A DNA stretch of 64,000 nt from Shewanella electrica (GCF_022321485.1 NZ_JAKOGG010000005.1:248001-312000); one strand, 5' to 3'; shown: positions 48,972 through 59,548, numbered from the stretch's first letter. The notes: generated by a model not told the origin, from the letters alone. A program made the numbers and translations.

Positions 48972-49040
48972 ACCGTTGAATCATCCTGTCAGCCGCTCAG
49001 GACGCCTAATTACCGCTTACCCTCGTCAACCAACCGCTCA
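48972..49040 (+). promoter_or_regulatory. Phased BtsR-type octamer repeats upstream of the CstA-family gene
   Basis: ACCGCTTA (49012-49019) and ACCGCTCA (49033-49040) are separated by exactly 13 bp, which is the E. coli BtsR (YehT) motif ACC[GA]CT[CT]A in direct repeat (recalled). Two degenerate copies, GCCGCTCA (48992-48999) and ACCGTTGA (48972-48979), continue upstream at 20-bp steps, so all four lie on one helix face. Confidence 0.78.
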
Positions 49041-49110
49041 CCTAAACTCCCCTTGGCGCTGTTAATAAAACGTTTAAGCTGACCCCAACGCTAACCTGGA
49101 GAGCACAAAT

Positions 49111-50562
49111 ATGTTGTGGTTTTTACTCTGTGTGGGGCTGCTAATCGGCGGCTATTTCATCTACGGAACCTTTGTCGAAAAAATCTTTGGCATCAATAAA
49201 AAACGTCAAACACCGGCGTACGCGCAAAACGATGGTGTCGACTACGTGCCAATGTCTAAATCCAAAGTTTATTTAATCCAGTTGCTCAACATCGCGGGTG
49301 TTGGCCCTATCTTTGGCCCCATCCTCGGTGCGATGTACGGTCCTTCAGCCATGCTGTGGATTGTGATTGGTTGTATCTTTGCTGGCGGTGTGCATGACTA
49401 TTTCTCTGGCATGTTGTCAGTGCGTAACAATGGTCAGTCGGTACCTAACTTAGCGGGCAAATATCTTGGCAAAAACGCTAAGAATTTTATGAACATCTTT
49501 GCCATCGTACTGTTGCTGTTGGTCGGCGTAGTGTTTATCTCCGCCCCTGCGGGGCTGCTGGGCAAACTGACTGGCATGAGCGTCGCGATGTTTGTTGGCG
49601 TCATCTTTTTGTATTACCTGTTGGCAACTGTGGTACCGGTGGACAAAATCATCGGTCGTTTGTATCCATTCTTTGGCGCCTTGCTACTGTTTATGTCTAT
49701 CAGCTTGACCATTGCCATCGCAATATCAGATGAACACAGCTTGTTGGCGGGTTTTGGTCCAGCAGATTTCCTGAAAAACCTCAATCCTAACGATGCGCCA
49801 CTGTGGCCTGCCCTGTTTATCACCATCGCTTGTGGCGCGGTTTCAGGCTTCCACGCGACCCAATCACCATTAATGGCACGCTGTGTGGAAAATGAATCTA
49901 ATGGTCGCTTTGTGTTCTACGGTGCGATGATTGGTGAAGGGGTTATTGCGCTGATCTGGTGTGCTGTCGCGCTGTCATTCTTTGACGGTGTTGAAGGACT
50001 GAACCAAGGTATGGCGGGCAATCCTGCTAACGTAGTGTATAGCGCCTCAACCGGTTTGCTGGGCACTATCGGTGGTTTCATGGCGGTGTTGGGCGTTATC
50101 GTACTGCCAATCACCTCAGGTGACACTGCATTCCGCTCTGCGCGTTTGATTTTGGCTGAATACTTCAACATGCCACAAACCAAAATCAGCAAACGTCTGC
50201 TGTTGGCGCTGCCACTGTTTGTTATCGGCGGTATTCTGACTCAGGTAGATTTTGGCATCATCTGGCGTTACTTCGGTGTGGCTAACCAAGCCACTGCGGT
50301 AATGATGTTGTGGACAGCGGCGGCGTATCTGATGCGTCATAACAAGCTGCACTGGATTTGTACCATCCCAGCCATGTTTATGACCGCCGTAGTGTTTACC
50401 TTCCTGCTCAACTCAGCCACGCTGGGCGCAGGGTTACCGATGACCGTGTCCACCATTGCGGGGATCGTGATTACTCTCCTGACCACCGCGCTGGTGTTCT
50501 ATATCAGCAAAGGTAAAGAAGCGATTAAAGCTGCTGAAATCGAAAAAGCTGAACAAGCATAA
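49111..50562 (+). CDS. btsT: CstA/BtsT-family pyruvate or peptide transporter (short form)
   Basis: 483 residues with about twelve or more hydrophobic segments. CstA-family signatures: LLNIAGVGPIFGPILGAMYGP (about 55-75), GGVHDYFSGMLSVRNNGQSV near residue 90, GAVSGFHATQSPLMARCVENE and ITSGDTAFRSARL. E. coli BtsT and CstA are longer (about 700 residues), so this is the short form lacking the C-terminal region. BtsT imports pyruvate by proton symport in E. coli and is under BtsS/BtsR; the phased repeats upstream suggest the same here. GGAGAG precedes ATG 49111. The symbol reflects the inferred regulation more than proven substrate. Confidence 0.82.
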   Translation: MLWFLLCVGLLIGGYFIYGTFVEKIFGINKKRQTPAYAQNDGVDYVPMSKSKVYLIQLLNIAGVGPIFGPILGAMYGPSAMLWIVIGCIFAGGVHDYFSGMLSVRNNGQSVPNLAGKYLGKNAKNFMNIFAIVLLLLVGVVFISAPAGLLGKLTGMSVAMFVGVIFLYYLLATVVPVDKIIGRLYPFFGALLLFMSISLTIAIAISDEHSLLAGFGPADFLKNLNPNDAPLWPALFITIACGAVSGFHATQSPLMARCVENESNGRFVFYGAMIGEGVIALIWCAVALSFFDGVEGLNQGMAGNPANVVYSASTGLLGTIGGFMAVLGVIVLPITSGDTAFRSARLILAEYFNMPQTKISKRLLLALPLFVIGGILTQVDFGIIWRYFGVANQATAVMMLWTAAAYLMRHNKLHWICTIPAMFMTAVVFTFLLNSATLGAGLPMTVSTIAGIVITLLTTALVFYISKGKEAIKAAEIEKAEQA

Positions 50563-50581
50563 ACTTCAGCGCAACCGCAAC

Positions 50582-50610
50582 AAAGCCAGTGAATTCACTG
50601 GCTTTTTTAT
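50582..50610. terminator. Bidirectional terminator btsT/siroheme enzyme
   Basis: A 24-bp perfect palindrome (AAAGCCAGTG stem around AATT) followed by TTT on the plus strand; serves both convergent genes. Confidence 0.92.
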
Positions 50611-50613
50611 TGC

Positions 50614-51525
50614 TCAAATGGCGCCTGGCCGCAGATGTTTGGCAAAGGGAAACGCGGCTTTTAGGCGGCCAAGTTCCACATCGTCCACCACCAATAATAC
50701 TCGTTGCCCAGCTTGCCATGCGCTAACTAATTCGCTGTCGGCCATTGGTGCGGCGCGCTCGGCGTCACGGCGCAGCAACTCCTGAAGCTCTGGGGAGATA
50801 TCAGCCACGGCAACCACTCGATCAATGCGCTGCAACAGCGGCAGTGCGGCGAGTGGTAACAGCTGTGCGGCCGTGGTTTCTGCAATCAACAGCAACTCAC
50901 CTTGGCTGCTCGCTTCAGTAAAACTCTGCTGATAACGTTGCGGCGTGTTGCTATCAAATCGCTCGCCATTGATGCTAAAAAACCTTTCCCAAAAACGGCG
51001 TCGCTCGGCACCGGATGGCAAGCGTTGCTGCACTTCTTCCCGTTTTTCGGCAATAAAATCAAACAGCGGTGCTAATGAATTAGGCAACATAGCTTCTAGC
51101 TTGCCGCGTAAGTCGCGAGCGAAAATGGGCGCCGCACCAGCGGTACTGATGGCGATGACTAACCGGTCTCGGTCAACAATTGAGGGAGTAATAAAATCGC
51201 AAGCTGCCGGGGTATCGACCACATTCACCCAAACGCCAAGCTCTTTAGCTTTGGCAGCCAAGCTGAGGTTAAGTGTGTGATTAGCGGTAGCGATGTAGAT
51301 AAGATCGCGTTGTTGCAGATCATCAGTTTCGACCGCGCGTTGCGCCAAAGCAATGCGCCCCTCATCGGCATAACGCTGCACTTCATAGGTGACGTCAGGT
51401 GCAATCACTTCAATCGTCGCTTGCGTGCGGCTCAATAGGTCCAACTTACGACAAGCCACCTCGCCAGCGCCGATGATCAGCACTTTGACGGTGCGAGTAT
51501 CAAGATAAATGGGGAAATATTGCAT
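50614..51525 (-). CDS. Precorrin-2 dehydrogenase/sirohydrochlorin ferrochelatase (CysG N-terminal type)
   Basis: 303 residues. Oxidises precorrin-2 and inserts iron to make sirohaem for sulfite and nitrite reductases. N-terminal NAD-binding MQYFPIYLDTRTVKVLIIGAGEVACRK with GAGEVA near residues 18-23, then VNVVDTPAACDFITPSIVDR and ISTAGAAPIFARDLRGKLE (family motifs). The dehydrogenase module is complete by about residue 205. The remaining 95 residues are not a full methyltransferase: the second CysG domain is absent or reduced. The methyltransferase activity must come from a separate CobA-like enzyme outside this window. Confidence 0.88.
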   Translation of the reverse strand: MQYFPIYLDTRTVKVLIIGAGEVACRKLDLLSRTQATIEVIAPDVTYEVQRYADEGRIALAQRAVETDDLQQRDLIYIATANHTLNLSLAAKAKELGVWVNVVDTPAACDFITPSIVDRDRLVIAISTAGAAPIFARDLRGKLEAMLPNSLAPLFDFIAEKREEVQQRLPSGAERRRFWERFFSINGERFDSNTPQRYQQSFTEASSQGELLLIAETTAAQLLPLAALPLLQRIDRVVAVADISPELQELLRRDAERAAPMADSELVSAWQAGQRVLLVVDDVELGRLKAAFPFAKHLRPGAI

Positions 51526-51665
51526 CTGTCTGCTACCTGCTTGCCGCTAAACTGAAATCACCAAGAATAATACCTTGATAATCAGGCTAATTTGAAGCAC
51601 TAAGGTTTGTGACATGCCATGAGATGAAACGGCGCCAGCAGACTCCAACTGAAAATAGCAACCTA

Positions 51666-51689
51666 TTAGCGTTAACCAACTAACGCTAA
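51666..51689. repeat. 9-bp inverted repeat
   Basis: TTAGCGTTA (51666-51674) and TAACGCTAA (51681-51689) pair perfectly with a 6-nt loop, 70 bp after the DUF2007 gene stop. No T-run. The 230-bp gap holds nothing else obvious. Confidence 0.55.
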
Positions 51690-51759
51690 CGATTAACCTT
51701 TTTGACCCTGGCAGTGCTAACAGCGGGTTGATGCTGCTTTACTACTCATCATCAACCCT

Positions 51760-52077
51760 TTATTGATGCGTTTCACAACGCTCCGAACTGCAATTCCAAC
51801 ATAGCTCGAAACTGGCTTCATTGTATTCATGGCACTGTAAACATTGCCACTGTGGCCGTTCAACCTGCATGGCCGCGAGCATTTGCTGCGCCTTATCACA
51901 TTGGCAGTCGGCCACCCACAACTCCACATTTTGCATATCAACGGGCAACTCTCCGACACCGCCCATTAATGCCTCACCACGCAACTCCACTTCAATCCCA
52001 CTGGTTTCTAGCATTCCCTTCCATGTATGGGCCTGTAATAAATTACCACCCGCCACTAACACTTTTCTCTGTTCCAT
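51760..52077 (-). CDS. DUF2007-type protein with C-terminal zinc ribbon
   Basis: 105 residues. The N-terminal 65 residues (RKVLVAGGNLLQAHTWKGMLE...VELWVADCQCDKAQQML) match the DUF2007 pattern of small ferredoxin-like-fold proteins proposed to be signal transducers. The C-terminal WQCLQC...ELCWNCSS is a four-cysteine zinc ribbon (near residues 78, 81, 93 and 96). No catalytic residues are apparent. TAGGAAC precedes ATG 52077. Role unknown. Confidence 0.78.
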   Translation of the reverse strand: MEQRKVLVAGGNLLQAHTWKGMLETSGIEVELRGEALMGGVGELPVDMQNVELWVADCQCDKAQQMLAAMQVERPQWQCLQCHEYNEASFELCWNCSSERCETHQ

Positions 52078-52179
52078 CTGTGTTCCTACCGCATTCGTCT
52101 TGAACCATTAGAGCACGCTAGATTTCTCTGGCGCTATTGGCGTTAGCCAACGACATGCTACCGTCAAAAAATGAGCAGT

Positions 52180-52193
52180 GTCGAGCGCTCGAC
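52180..52193. promoter_or_regulatory. Perfect 14-bp palindrome GTCGAGCGCTCGAC
   Basis: Symmetric without any loop, 103 bp upstream of the DUF2007 start and beyond the secF terminator. A perfect palindrome of this kind is more like a protein-binding site than an RNA hairpin. Confidence 0.4.
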
Positions 52194-52250
52194 CGCAAAA
52201 ATTTACCTTTTATCAACAAATATTAATAGACTTTAGCCTAATGCAGAGAC

Positions 52251-52276
52251 AAAAAAGCCACTCGTATGGAGTGGCT
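52251..52276 (-). terminator. Terminator of secF
   Basis: AGCCACT/AGTGGCT stem with 7-nt loop followed on the minus strand by TTTTTT, 23 bp after the secF stop. Confidence 0.88.
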
Positions 52277-52298
52277 CTTTATCCAAGCGAGTTAACGC

Positions 52299-53243
52299 TT
52301 AAGGCATGATGTTCGGTTGATCAGCGCCTTCTTTTTCCACTTGTGTTGGCATCATGTGTTCACGATTGATACCTAAGCGAATCGCCAAGAAGCTGGCAAC
52401 GTAGATAGATGAATAAGTACCTACCACGATCCCCATCAACAGCGCCGTAGCAAACCCGTGGATCATCGTACCGCCTTTAAGAAACAAGGCAATAACAGTG
52501 ATCAGCGTCGTACCGGTGGTGATCACCGTACGGCTCATGGTTTGCGTAATTGACGCGTTAACCACTTCTTTTGGTTCTGCTTTACGCATCTTGAGGAAGT
52601 TTTCACGGATACGGTCAAACACTACGATAGTATCGTTCAGTGAGTAACCTACCACAGTCAACACACCCGCCAATACGGTCAAGTCGAACTCTAACTGCAG
52701 CACAGAGAACAGCCCTAACGTCACAATCACGTCGTGAGCCAATGCCGCTACTGCACCTACAGACAAACGCCATTCAAAGCGGAAGGCAACATACAGCAGA
52801 ATACAGATCAATGCGACCAGTACCGCCATACCGCCCTGCTCTGCCAGCTCTTGGCCTACTTGTGGACCAACGAACTCAACGCTTTTTTGCTCAACGTTAG
52901 CATCTTGCTTTTGCGCTTCGGCCATCACAATTTTGACTTGCTCATCGCTCTTGGCACCGTGTGGCGCTTGCAAACGTACCACCACGTCGCGGCTAGAACC
53001 GAAGTTCTGTACCACTGCGTTGTCTAATTTGCTATCCAGCGCGTCGCGCAGCGAGGTCAAATTAGCGGGTTGGCTAAAGTTCAGTACCACTGAGGTACCA
53101 CCAGTAAAGTCCAAACCCCAGTTGATACCTTTAGTGCCCAAAGACACCAGCGAGCCAATCACCAGAATCAACGACATGATGCTGATAGGCGCCGCATGAC
53201 GCAGGAAGTTTACCGAACTCTTAAAATTGAAAATCTGAAACAT
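52299..53243 (-). CDS. secF: Protein translocase subunit SecF
   Basis: 314 residues. Inner-membrane RND-type partner of SecD that uses the proton gradient to pull proteins out of the Sec channel. GLDFTGGTSVVLNF near residues 43-56, and the C-terminal RND motifs VVGYSLNDTIVVFDRIRENF and QTMSRTVITTGTTLITVIALF. Six transmembrane segments. GGGGAA before ATG 53243; 13 bp after the secD stop. Confidence 0.97.
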   Translation of the reverse strand: MFQIFNFKSSVNFLRHAAPISIMSLILVIGSLVSLGTKGINWGLDFTGGTSVVLNFSQPANLTSLRDALDSKLDNAVVQNFGSSRDVVVRLQAPHGAKSDEQVKIVMAEAQKQDANVEQKSVEFVGPQVGQELAEQGGMAVLVALICILLYVAFRFEWRLSVGAVAALAHDVIVTLGLFSVLQLEFDLTVLAGVLTVVGYSLNDTIVVFDRIRENFLKMRKAEPKEVVNASITQTMSRTVITTGTTLITVIALFLKGGTMIHGFATALLMGIVVGTYSSIYVASFLAIRLGINREHMMPTQVEKEGADQPNIMP

Positions 53244-53256
53244 CGTCGGTATTCCC

Positions 53257-55110
53257 CTAAATTGATAACTTCTTGAGACGTTTGCCGCCCCACAATGCGT
53301 TCACGATTGAACGTGTACCCACGATCGAGGTAAACATTGAAGTGGCAATACCAATCATCAGGGTTACGGCGAAGCCTTTAATGGCCCCCGTACCAACGGC
53401 GAACAGAATCAACGCGGTGATAAAGGTCGTAATGTTAGCGTCAGCAATGGTTGAAAATGCGTTGGCATAACCTTCGTGAATCGCTTGTTGAATTGAGCGA
53501 CCAGCGCGCAACTCTTCACGAATACGTTCGTTAATCAACACGTTACCATCTACCGCCATACCAACGGTCAACACCATACCGGCAATACCCGGTAACGTCA
53601 GCACCGCACCAGGGATCATTGACATCACGCCAACCACCATCACCAAGTTGAATGACAGTGCGAAGTTGGCAATCAAACCAAACGCTCGGTAGTAAACCAG
53701 CATGAACAGCAATACCACTGCCATACCCCAGATCATCGCTTGCAGACCGTTTTGAACGTTCTCAGCACCCATGCTTGGGCCGATAGTACGTTCTTCAACA
53801 ATCGATACTGGTGCAATCAAGGCACCGGCACGCAGCAACAGCGCCAAGTTTTGGGCTTCGCCCGGGCTTAAGCCTGTGATAACAAAGTTACGGCCCAAAC
53901 GCGCTTGAATGGTAGCAACCGAAATCACCTCTTCCACTTTGTTCATTTTGACTGAGCCATCAGGATTGCGTTGACCGCTGTCCTTATACTCAATGAACAA
54001 GGTCGCCATTGGATTACCAATGTTGTCCTTAGTAACATTAGAGAAGATGTTACCGCCTTTGGCATCCAAGTTGATGCTAACTTGCGGGCGGCTGTATTGG
54101 TCAAAAGAGGGTTGCGCGCCAGTGATATGATCACCAGTCAGCATCACTTCTTTTTGCAATACTACTTCACCGCCTTCACGACGTTTATACACTTGTGAAG
54201 TTGCCGGTAAACGGCCAGCTAACGCATTTTGCAGGTCGGTTTTCTGATCCACCATGTGGAATTCGATAGATGCGGTAGCACCGAGAATTTCCTTGGCGCG
54301 AGCAGTATCTTGCACCCCTGGCAATTCAACGATAATACGCTCAGCGCCTTGACGTTGTACCACAGGCTCGGCCACACCCAACTCGTTAACACGGTTACGA
54401 ATAGTGGTGATGTTCTGTGTCAGTGCGTCTTCCTTAATCTGTTTCAGATAAGGCTCGCTCATCGTCGCCAACAACTTGAAGTTATCGCCTTGGCTAATAT
54501 CAGAGAACACCATTTCGTTGTTGGAACGTGTTTTGAGGAAAGACTCAGCTTGCGATACGCTTTCTGCATCACGGAAGTTGATCTCAAGTCCTCTTGAGGT
54601 GACTTTGATACCTGAGTAGCGAATACGCTCTTCACGCAGCTGTGCACGGAAATCGGCCACTTTGGCTTCTTCCATTTTGCGAATCGCTTCGCTCATGTCC
54701 ACTTCCATCAAGAAGTGCACACCGCCACGTAAGTCCAGGCCCAATTTCATGGGCGAACCACCAACCTCAGCTAACCATTTCGGTACTGCGGGTGCCAAGT
54801 TCAGCGCTACTGAATAACCTTCTCCTAGCTCAGCAGCCACCGCTTCTTTCGCTAACAACTGGTCTTCAGCATTTGTTACACGTACCAATAACTGGCCATT
54901 TTCCAGCTCAGAACGTTTAACTTGAATGCCTTTACTCGCCAACAGATCAGTGACTTGTTGTTGAGTCGTTGCTGTGACGGCTACGCCACGAGTACCCACA
55001 ACTTGTACTGCATGATCCTCACCAAAAAGGTTAGGCAGGGCATAGAAAGCCCCGACGGCGAGAATCACAATCACCATCAGGTTTTTCCACATAGGATATT
55101 TATTTAACAC
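53257..55110 (-). CDS. secD: Protein translocase subunit SecD
   Basis: 617 residues (E. coli 615). Large periplasmic domain after TM1 (residues 9-26) containing [14 protein letters not shown] near residue 122, the P1-type region with [15 protein letters not shown], and C-terminal six-TM RND core with the [36 protein letters not shown] block and its proton-relay aspartate. Starts at GTG 55110 after a GGGGGC-like site. Operon yajC-secD-secF. Confidence 0.97.
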   Translation of the reverse strand: MLNKYPMWKNLMVIVILAVGAFYALPNLFGEDHAVQVVGTRGVAVTATTQQQVTDLLASKGIQVKRSELENGQLLVRVTNAEDQLLAKEAVAAELGEGYSVALNLAPAVPKWLAEVGGSPMKLGLDLRGGVHFLMEVDMSEAIRKMEEAKVADFRAQLREERIRYSGIKVTSRGLEINFRDAESVSQAESFLKTRSNNEMVFSDISQGDNFKLLATMSEPYLKQIKEDALTQNITTIRNRVNELGVAEPVVQRQGAERIIVELPGVQDTARAKEILGATASIEFHMVDQKTDLQNALAGRLPATSQVYKRREGGEVVLQKEVMLTGDHITGAQPSFDQYSRPQVSINLDAKGGNIFSNVTKDNIGNPMATLFIEYKDSGQRNPDGSVKMNKVEEVISVATIQARLGRNFVITGLSPGEAQNLALLLRAGALIAPVSIVEERTIGPSMGAENVQNGLQAMIWGMAVVLLFMLVYYRAFGLIANFALSFNLVMVVGVMSMIPGAVLTLPGIAGMVLTVGMAVDGNVLINERIREELRAGRSIQQAIHEGYANAFSTIADANITTFITALILFAVGTGAIKGFAVTLMIGIATSMFTSIVGTRSIVNALWGGKRLKKLSI

Positions 55111-55128
55111 GCCTTAAGCCCCCTTGGC

Positions 55129-55461
55129 TTACAGCGACTGAATAGAGCCTTTTGGCAATACCGCCGCAATATAATCTTTCTTGATAGTGATCTGAGTGGT
55201 GTCGTTCAAGTTGAGCAACACGTACTCGCTGTCGTCAGCGATTTTAGCAATCTTACCCACCAAACCACCGTTGGTAAGGATTTCATCGCCTTTAGACAGA
55301 GATGACATCAGATTTTTGTGTTCTTTTACCCGTTTAGATTGCGGACGGAAAATCATGAAATAGAACACTAAGCCCATCAGAATGAGCATCATCATCAACT
55401 GGAACGTACCACCTGATTGAGGTGCGCCACCGGCGCTGGCGTAGGCATTTGCGATAAACAT
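55129..55461 (-). CDS. yajC: Sec accessory membrane protein YajC
   Basis: 110 residues (E. coli 110). Single transmembrane segment, residues 20-37 (LMMMLILMGLVFYFMIF), then RPQSKRVKEHKNLMSSLSKGDEI with the typical family sequence. Binds SecDF. Between tgt and secD, as in E. coli. An AGAGAG-like ribosome site precedes the ATG. Confidence 0.97.
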   Translation of the reverse strand: MFIANAYASAGGAPQSGGTFQLMMMLILMGLVFYFMIFRPQSKRVKEHKNLMSSLSKGDEILTNGGLVGKIAKIADDSEYVLLNLNDTTQITIKKDYIAAVLPKGSIQSL

Positions 55462-55488
55462 ACTTTCTCTCTTCTTATTTCAGTAGAT

Positions 55489-56616
<1,128 letters not shown>

Positions 56617-56734
56617 TTACCTCGTCAGAGAAACAGTCTGACTTGTTGTGGGGCCTCGCCCCGCTAGATTCAAGGGGAAGACAGCGCTCCCCCACATATA
56701 ATCGCTAAATTATGTGACCGAAATTGTATGCCAC

Positions 56735-57781
56735 TCAGTCTTGCGCCGCCGTTTGACGGGTCACAAACATGGCATCGCCATAACTGAAGAAGCGATAACG
56801 CTCATCCACCGCATGGTGATACGCGTTAATCACATGCTCATAACCGGCGAAGGCTGATACCAACATGATTAAGGTCGATTCAGGCAAGTGGAAGTTAGTG
56901 ACTAACGCATCAATCACTTTCCATTGATAACCGGGATAGATAAAGATGTCGGTATCGCCGCAGAACGGTTTCAGCACACCATCATTAAAGGTCGCCGCAC
57001 TTTCCAGTGAACGTACCGAAGTGGTGCCTACCGCAATCACTCGCTTACCGGCCGCTTTGGTGGCATTGATGGCATCAACCACCTCTGCCGGCACATTGGC
57101 CCATTCAGAGTGCATGTGATGCTGTAGAATGTCGTCCACGCGCACGGGCTGGAACGTACCCGCGCCAACGTGCAGCGTCACAAACGCAGTTTGCACACCT
57201 TTGGCTTTTAATGCCGCGAGGATTCGCTCGTCAAAATGTAACCCTGCAGTGGGAGCCGCAACAGCACCGGGCGTTTGGTTATAGACGGTTTGGTAACGTT
57301 CTTTGTCGGCATCGTCATCTGGACGGTCAATATAAGGCGGCAAAGGCATATGCCCTACATCGTCTAACATCGCCAGAATTGTGCCTTCAGATTGCAGTTC
57401 TAGCTCAAACAGGGCGTCATGACGCGCTACCATTTTCAGTTGATAGCCACCATCTAAAATGATGTCACTGCCCTCTTTCGGGGATTTGGAACTGCGCACA
57501 TGCGCCAGCATGCGCTTCTCGTCCAGCATACGCTCGAGCAAAATTTCCAGTTTGCCACCAGAAGCCTTTTGACCAAATACACGCGCAGGCACCACTCGCG
57601 TGTTGTTAAACACCATCAGGTCGCCTTCGTTGACTAGGTCGAGAATATCTTTGAAATGTTTGTCCTGCAGCGTACCGCTATTTCCGTCTAGGGTTAACAG
57701 TCTAGACGCGCTACGTTCAGGCGTAGGAAATTTCGCGATCAACTCTTCCGGAAGATCGAACGCAAAATCTGCAACTCGCAT
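56735..57781 (-). CDS. queA: S-adenosylmethionine:tRNA ribosyltransferase-isomerase
   Basis: 348 residues. Converts preQ1 in tRNA to epoxyqueuosine. [19 protein letters not shown] at the start, [18 protein letters not shown], then [25 protein letters not shown] and [19 protein letters not shown], all family signatures. GAGGC ribosome site. 121 bp upstream of tgt, so the two consecutive queuosine steps are together. Confidence 0.97.
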   Translation of the reverse strand: MRVADFAFDLPEELIAKFPTPERSASRLLTLDGNSGTLQDKHFKDILDLVNEGDLMVFNNTRVVPARVFGQKASGGKLEILLERMLDEKRMLAHVRSSKSPKEGSDIILDGGYQLKMVARHDALFELELQSEGTILAMLDDVGHMPLPPYIDRPDDDADKERYQTVYNQTPGAVAAPTAGLHFDERILAALKAKGVQTAFVTLHVGAGTFQPVRVDDILQHHMHSEWANVPAEVVDAINATKAAGKRVIAVGTTSVRSLESAATFNDGVLKPFCGDTDIFIYPGYQWKVIDALVTNFHLPESTLIMLVSAFAGYEHVINAYHHAVDERYRFFSYGDAMFVTRQTAAQD

Positions 57782-57839
57782 GGGAATGCCTCAGAATAGC
57801 TTAAATCGGCGGCTAGTCTATGGGCTTGTTACGGGAAAT

Positions 57840-58001
57840 TCAAGAATCCTTGAGATCGGGAGCTTTGTTATCTTTTGCTGGCGGCATCTCAAACTTTAGT
57901 GGTCGAGTGTCAATCTGCTCAAATGGAATATCTATCGGCACCCGTTTCCGTGTTGGCTGCGATGATTTTTGACAAAGTTTTTCAATCCAATTCCACATCA
58001 T
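57840..58001 (-). CDS. Small hypothetical protein, 53 residues
   Basis: ATG at 58001 (a second ATG follows) to TGA at 57840. AAGGA lies 6 nt before the first ATG, a good ribosome site. It begins MMWNWIEKLCQKSSQPTRKR, continues with VPIDIPFEQIDTRPL and ends ...DNKAPDLKDS. The sequence is basic at the front, and the start looks like a short amphipathic helix. The gene is 58 bp upstream of queA on the same strand. No family recognised. It is too short for standard ORF lists and could be missed in annotation. Confidence 0.6.
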   Translation of the reverse strand: MMWNWIEKLCQKSSQPTRKRVPIDIPFEQIDTRPLKFEMPPAKDNKAPDLKDS

Positions 58002-58133
58002 CCATGATCCTTCATGTCGTACTACAACTTACTACAATCGAGTTTAGTGAAGAAAAACACCCCCGTCTGTGGTATTTTTCAAAACTTCGGTGGCAAATAA
58101 TAGCCACATTTCGCCTTCTGACAAGTACAAATT

Positions 58134-58727
58134 ATGAACTTTTTAGCCCATCTCCACCTCGCCGACATCAGTAACACCTCTTTGGCAGGTAATATCGCGG
58201 GCGACTTTTGTCGTGGCAATATTGCAGACCACCCCAAGCATCTTCAGCAAGGGATCTGGCTGCACCGTAAAATAGACACGCTCACCGACCAAGATGAAAG
58301 CGTAGTAGCGCTGAAACAACAATTCCCGGCACCACTGCGACGGGTAGCGCCCATATTAATCGACCTCGCCTTCGACCACATGCTGGCGCGTTATTGGGAT
58401 GAATATCATCACCAATCGTTAGCGCAATTTAGCCAACGCTGTTATCAACAGCTGACCACGACAGCGCAACTGCCGGAAACGCTCAACACGCTGGCGGTGA
58501 AAATGCAGCAAGGCGATTGGCTTGGCAGTTATGCCGACACGGATGGCTTTCACCAAGCGGTTAACGGTGTAAGTAAGCGCTTATCTAAGCCTGAGTTATT
58601 CCGTGGTGCCACCAAGGCGCTAAGCAAGTTGGATGTGGATATCGAAATCGCCTTTCGCACATTTTATCCGCAATTAATGGCGTATAGCCGCCTATGGACA
58701 CGGCAAACGCCAGAGCAATATCTGTAG
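58134..58727 (+). CDS. acpH: Acyl carrier protein phosphodiesterase AcpH
   Basis: 197 residues (E. coli 193). Removes phosphopantetheine from holo-ACP. HD-type metal motifs are MNFLAHLHLAD, GNIAGDFCRG and LHRKIDTLTD, with LIDLAFDHMLARYWDEYH near residue 78. Divergent from queA; the ribosome site is weak. An open frame on the same strand overlapping its start is rejected. Confidence 0.94.
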   Translation: MNFLAHLHLADISNTSLAGNIAGDFCRGNIADHPKHLQQGIWLHRKIDTLTDQDESVVALKQQFPAPLRRVAPILIDLAFDHMLARYWDEYHHQSLAQFSQRCYQQLTTTAQLPETLNTLAVKMQQGDWLGSYADTDGFHQAVNGVSKRLSKPELFRGATKALSKLDVDIEIAFRTFYPQLMAYSRLWTRQTPEQYL

Positions 58728-58741
58728 ATGACCGGCAGAAT

Positions 58742-58770
58742 TTGGTCTCAGGCCGCGCTTTGTATACAAT
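58742..58770 (+). promoter_or_regulatory. Sigma-70 promoter of rluA
   Basis: TTGGTC (58742-58747), 17-bp spacer, TACAAT (58765-58770), 24 bp before the rluA start. Confidence 0.5.
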
Positions 58771-58794
58771 ACGGCGCGGACCGCAGGAGACAAT

Positions 58795-59460
58795 ATGCAA
58801 ATCTTTGAATACCATCCACCTAAACTGCCTTGGCTCGATATTCGTTACATTGACCGCGATGTCATTGTGATCAACAAACCCTCTGGCTTATTGTCTAATC
58901 CTGGCCGCGCTGAGGTCACCCATGACTGTGCCCTAACGCGTTTGCAGCAGTTATATCCTGAAACGATTTTGGTGCACCGTTTAGACTGTGACACTTCTGG
59001 CATTATGGTGTTTGCCCGTAGCAAGAAAGCCGAATCGCATCTGAAAACTCAGTTTCAAGAACGGCATAACGATAAGTTATATATTGCGGAAGTAGATGGC
59101 TGGCTAGAGCAAGACCAAGGCAGCATTAATCTGCCGCTGGCGCCAAATCGTGATAATCCACCGCTGCAAAAAGTGGATAGTGAAGGGAAAAAAGCCATCA
59201 CCCATTACAGCGTGTTGCAACGCCGTGAAGATGCACAAGGCAAGTCTACGCTGGTATCGCTGCAACCCGAGACCGGCCGTACTCACCAACTGCGGGTACA
59301 TATGCTGGCGCTGGGCCATGTGATTTTGGGTGATGATTTTTATGGCGATGAACGTGTGCGGCGCGCTAGGCCACGACTGTGCCTACATGCGGCCAGTTTG
59401 CTGTTCAGCCACCCTTGGTCAAACAAAGAGATGCACTTTGTCAGCATGGCGGGTTTCTAA
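58795..59460 (+). CDS. rluA: Dual-specificity rRNA/tRNA pseudouridine synthase RluA
   Basis: 221 residues (E. coli RluA 219). Makes pseudouridine 746 in 23S rRNA and 32 in some tRNAs. NKPSGLLSNPGR near residues 28-40, the catalytic-aspartate motif HRLDCDTSGIMVFA near 64-77, and LQPETGRTHQLRVHMLALGHVILGD at about 160-185. No S4 domain, as expected. Strong collinearity with E. coli RluA supports the specific assignment. AGGAG precedes ATG 58795. Confidence 0.93.
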   Translation: MQIFEYHPPKLPWLDIRYIDRDVIVINKPSGLLSNPGRAEVTHDCALTRLQQLYPETILVHRLDCDTSGIMVFARSKKAESHLKTQFQERHNDKLYIAEVDGWLEQDQGSINLPLAPNRDNPPLQKVDSEGKKAITHYSVLQRREDAQGKSTLVSLQPETGRTHQLRVHMLALGHVILGDDFYGDERVRRARPRLCLHAASLLFSHPWSNKEMHFVSMAGF

Positions 59461-59520
59461 CGCTTAAGGGCTGTTTATCTTTCAAATTAACCAGTAAAGG
59501 TAAACTGCGCCTAAGGGCTG

Positions 59521-59548
59521 TGTTGAGCCAAGGTTACTTGGCTCAACA
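59521..59548. terminator. Strong hairpin between the convergent rluA and hypothetical genes
   Basis: A perfect 12-bp stem TGTTGAGCCAAG/CTTGGCTCAACA with GTTA loop. There is no T-run on either side, so efficiency is uncertain; the position, 60 bp after rluA, suggests a terminator. Confidence 0.5.

Noticed and set aside
57875-58174. Open frame of 99 codons before acpH
   Set aside because: It overlaps the acpH start in another frame and is antisense to the better-supported small gene at 57840-58001.
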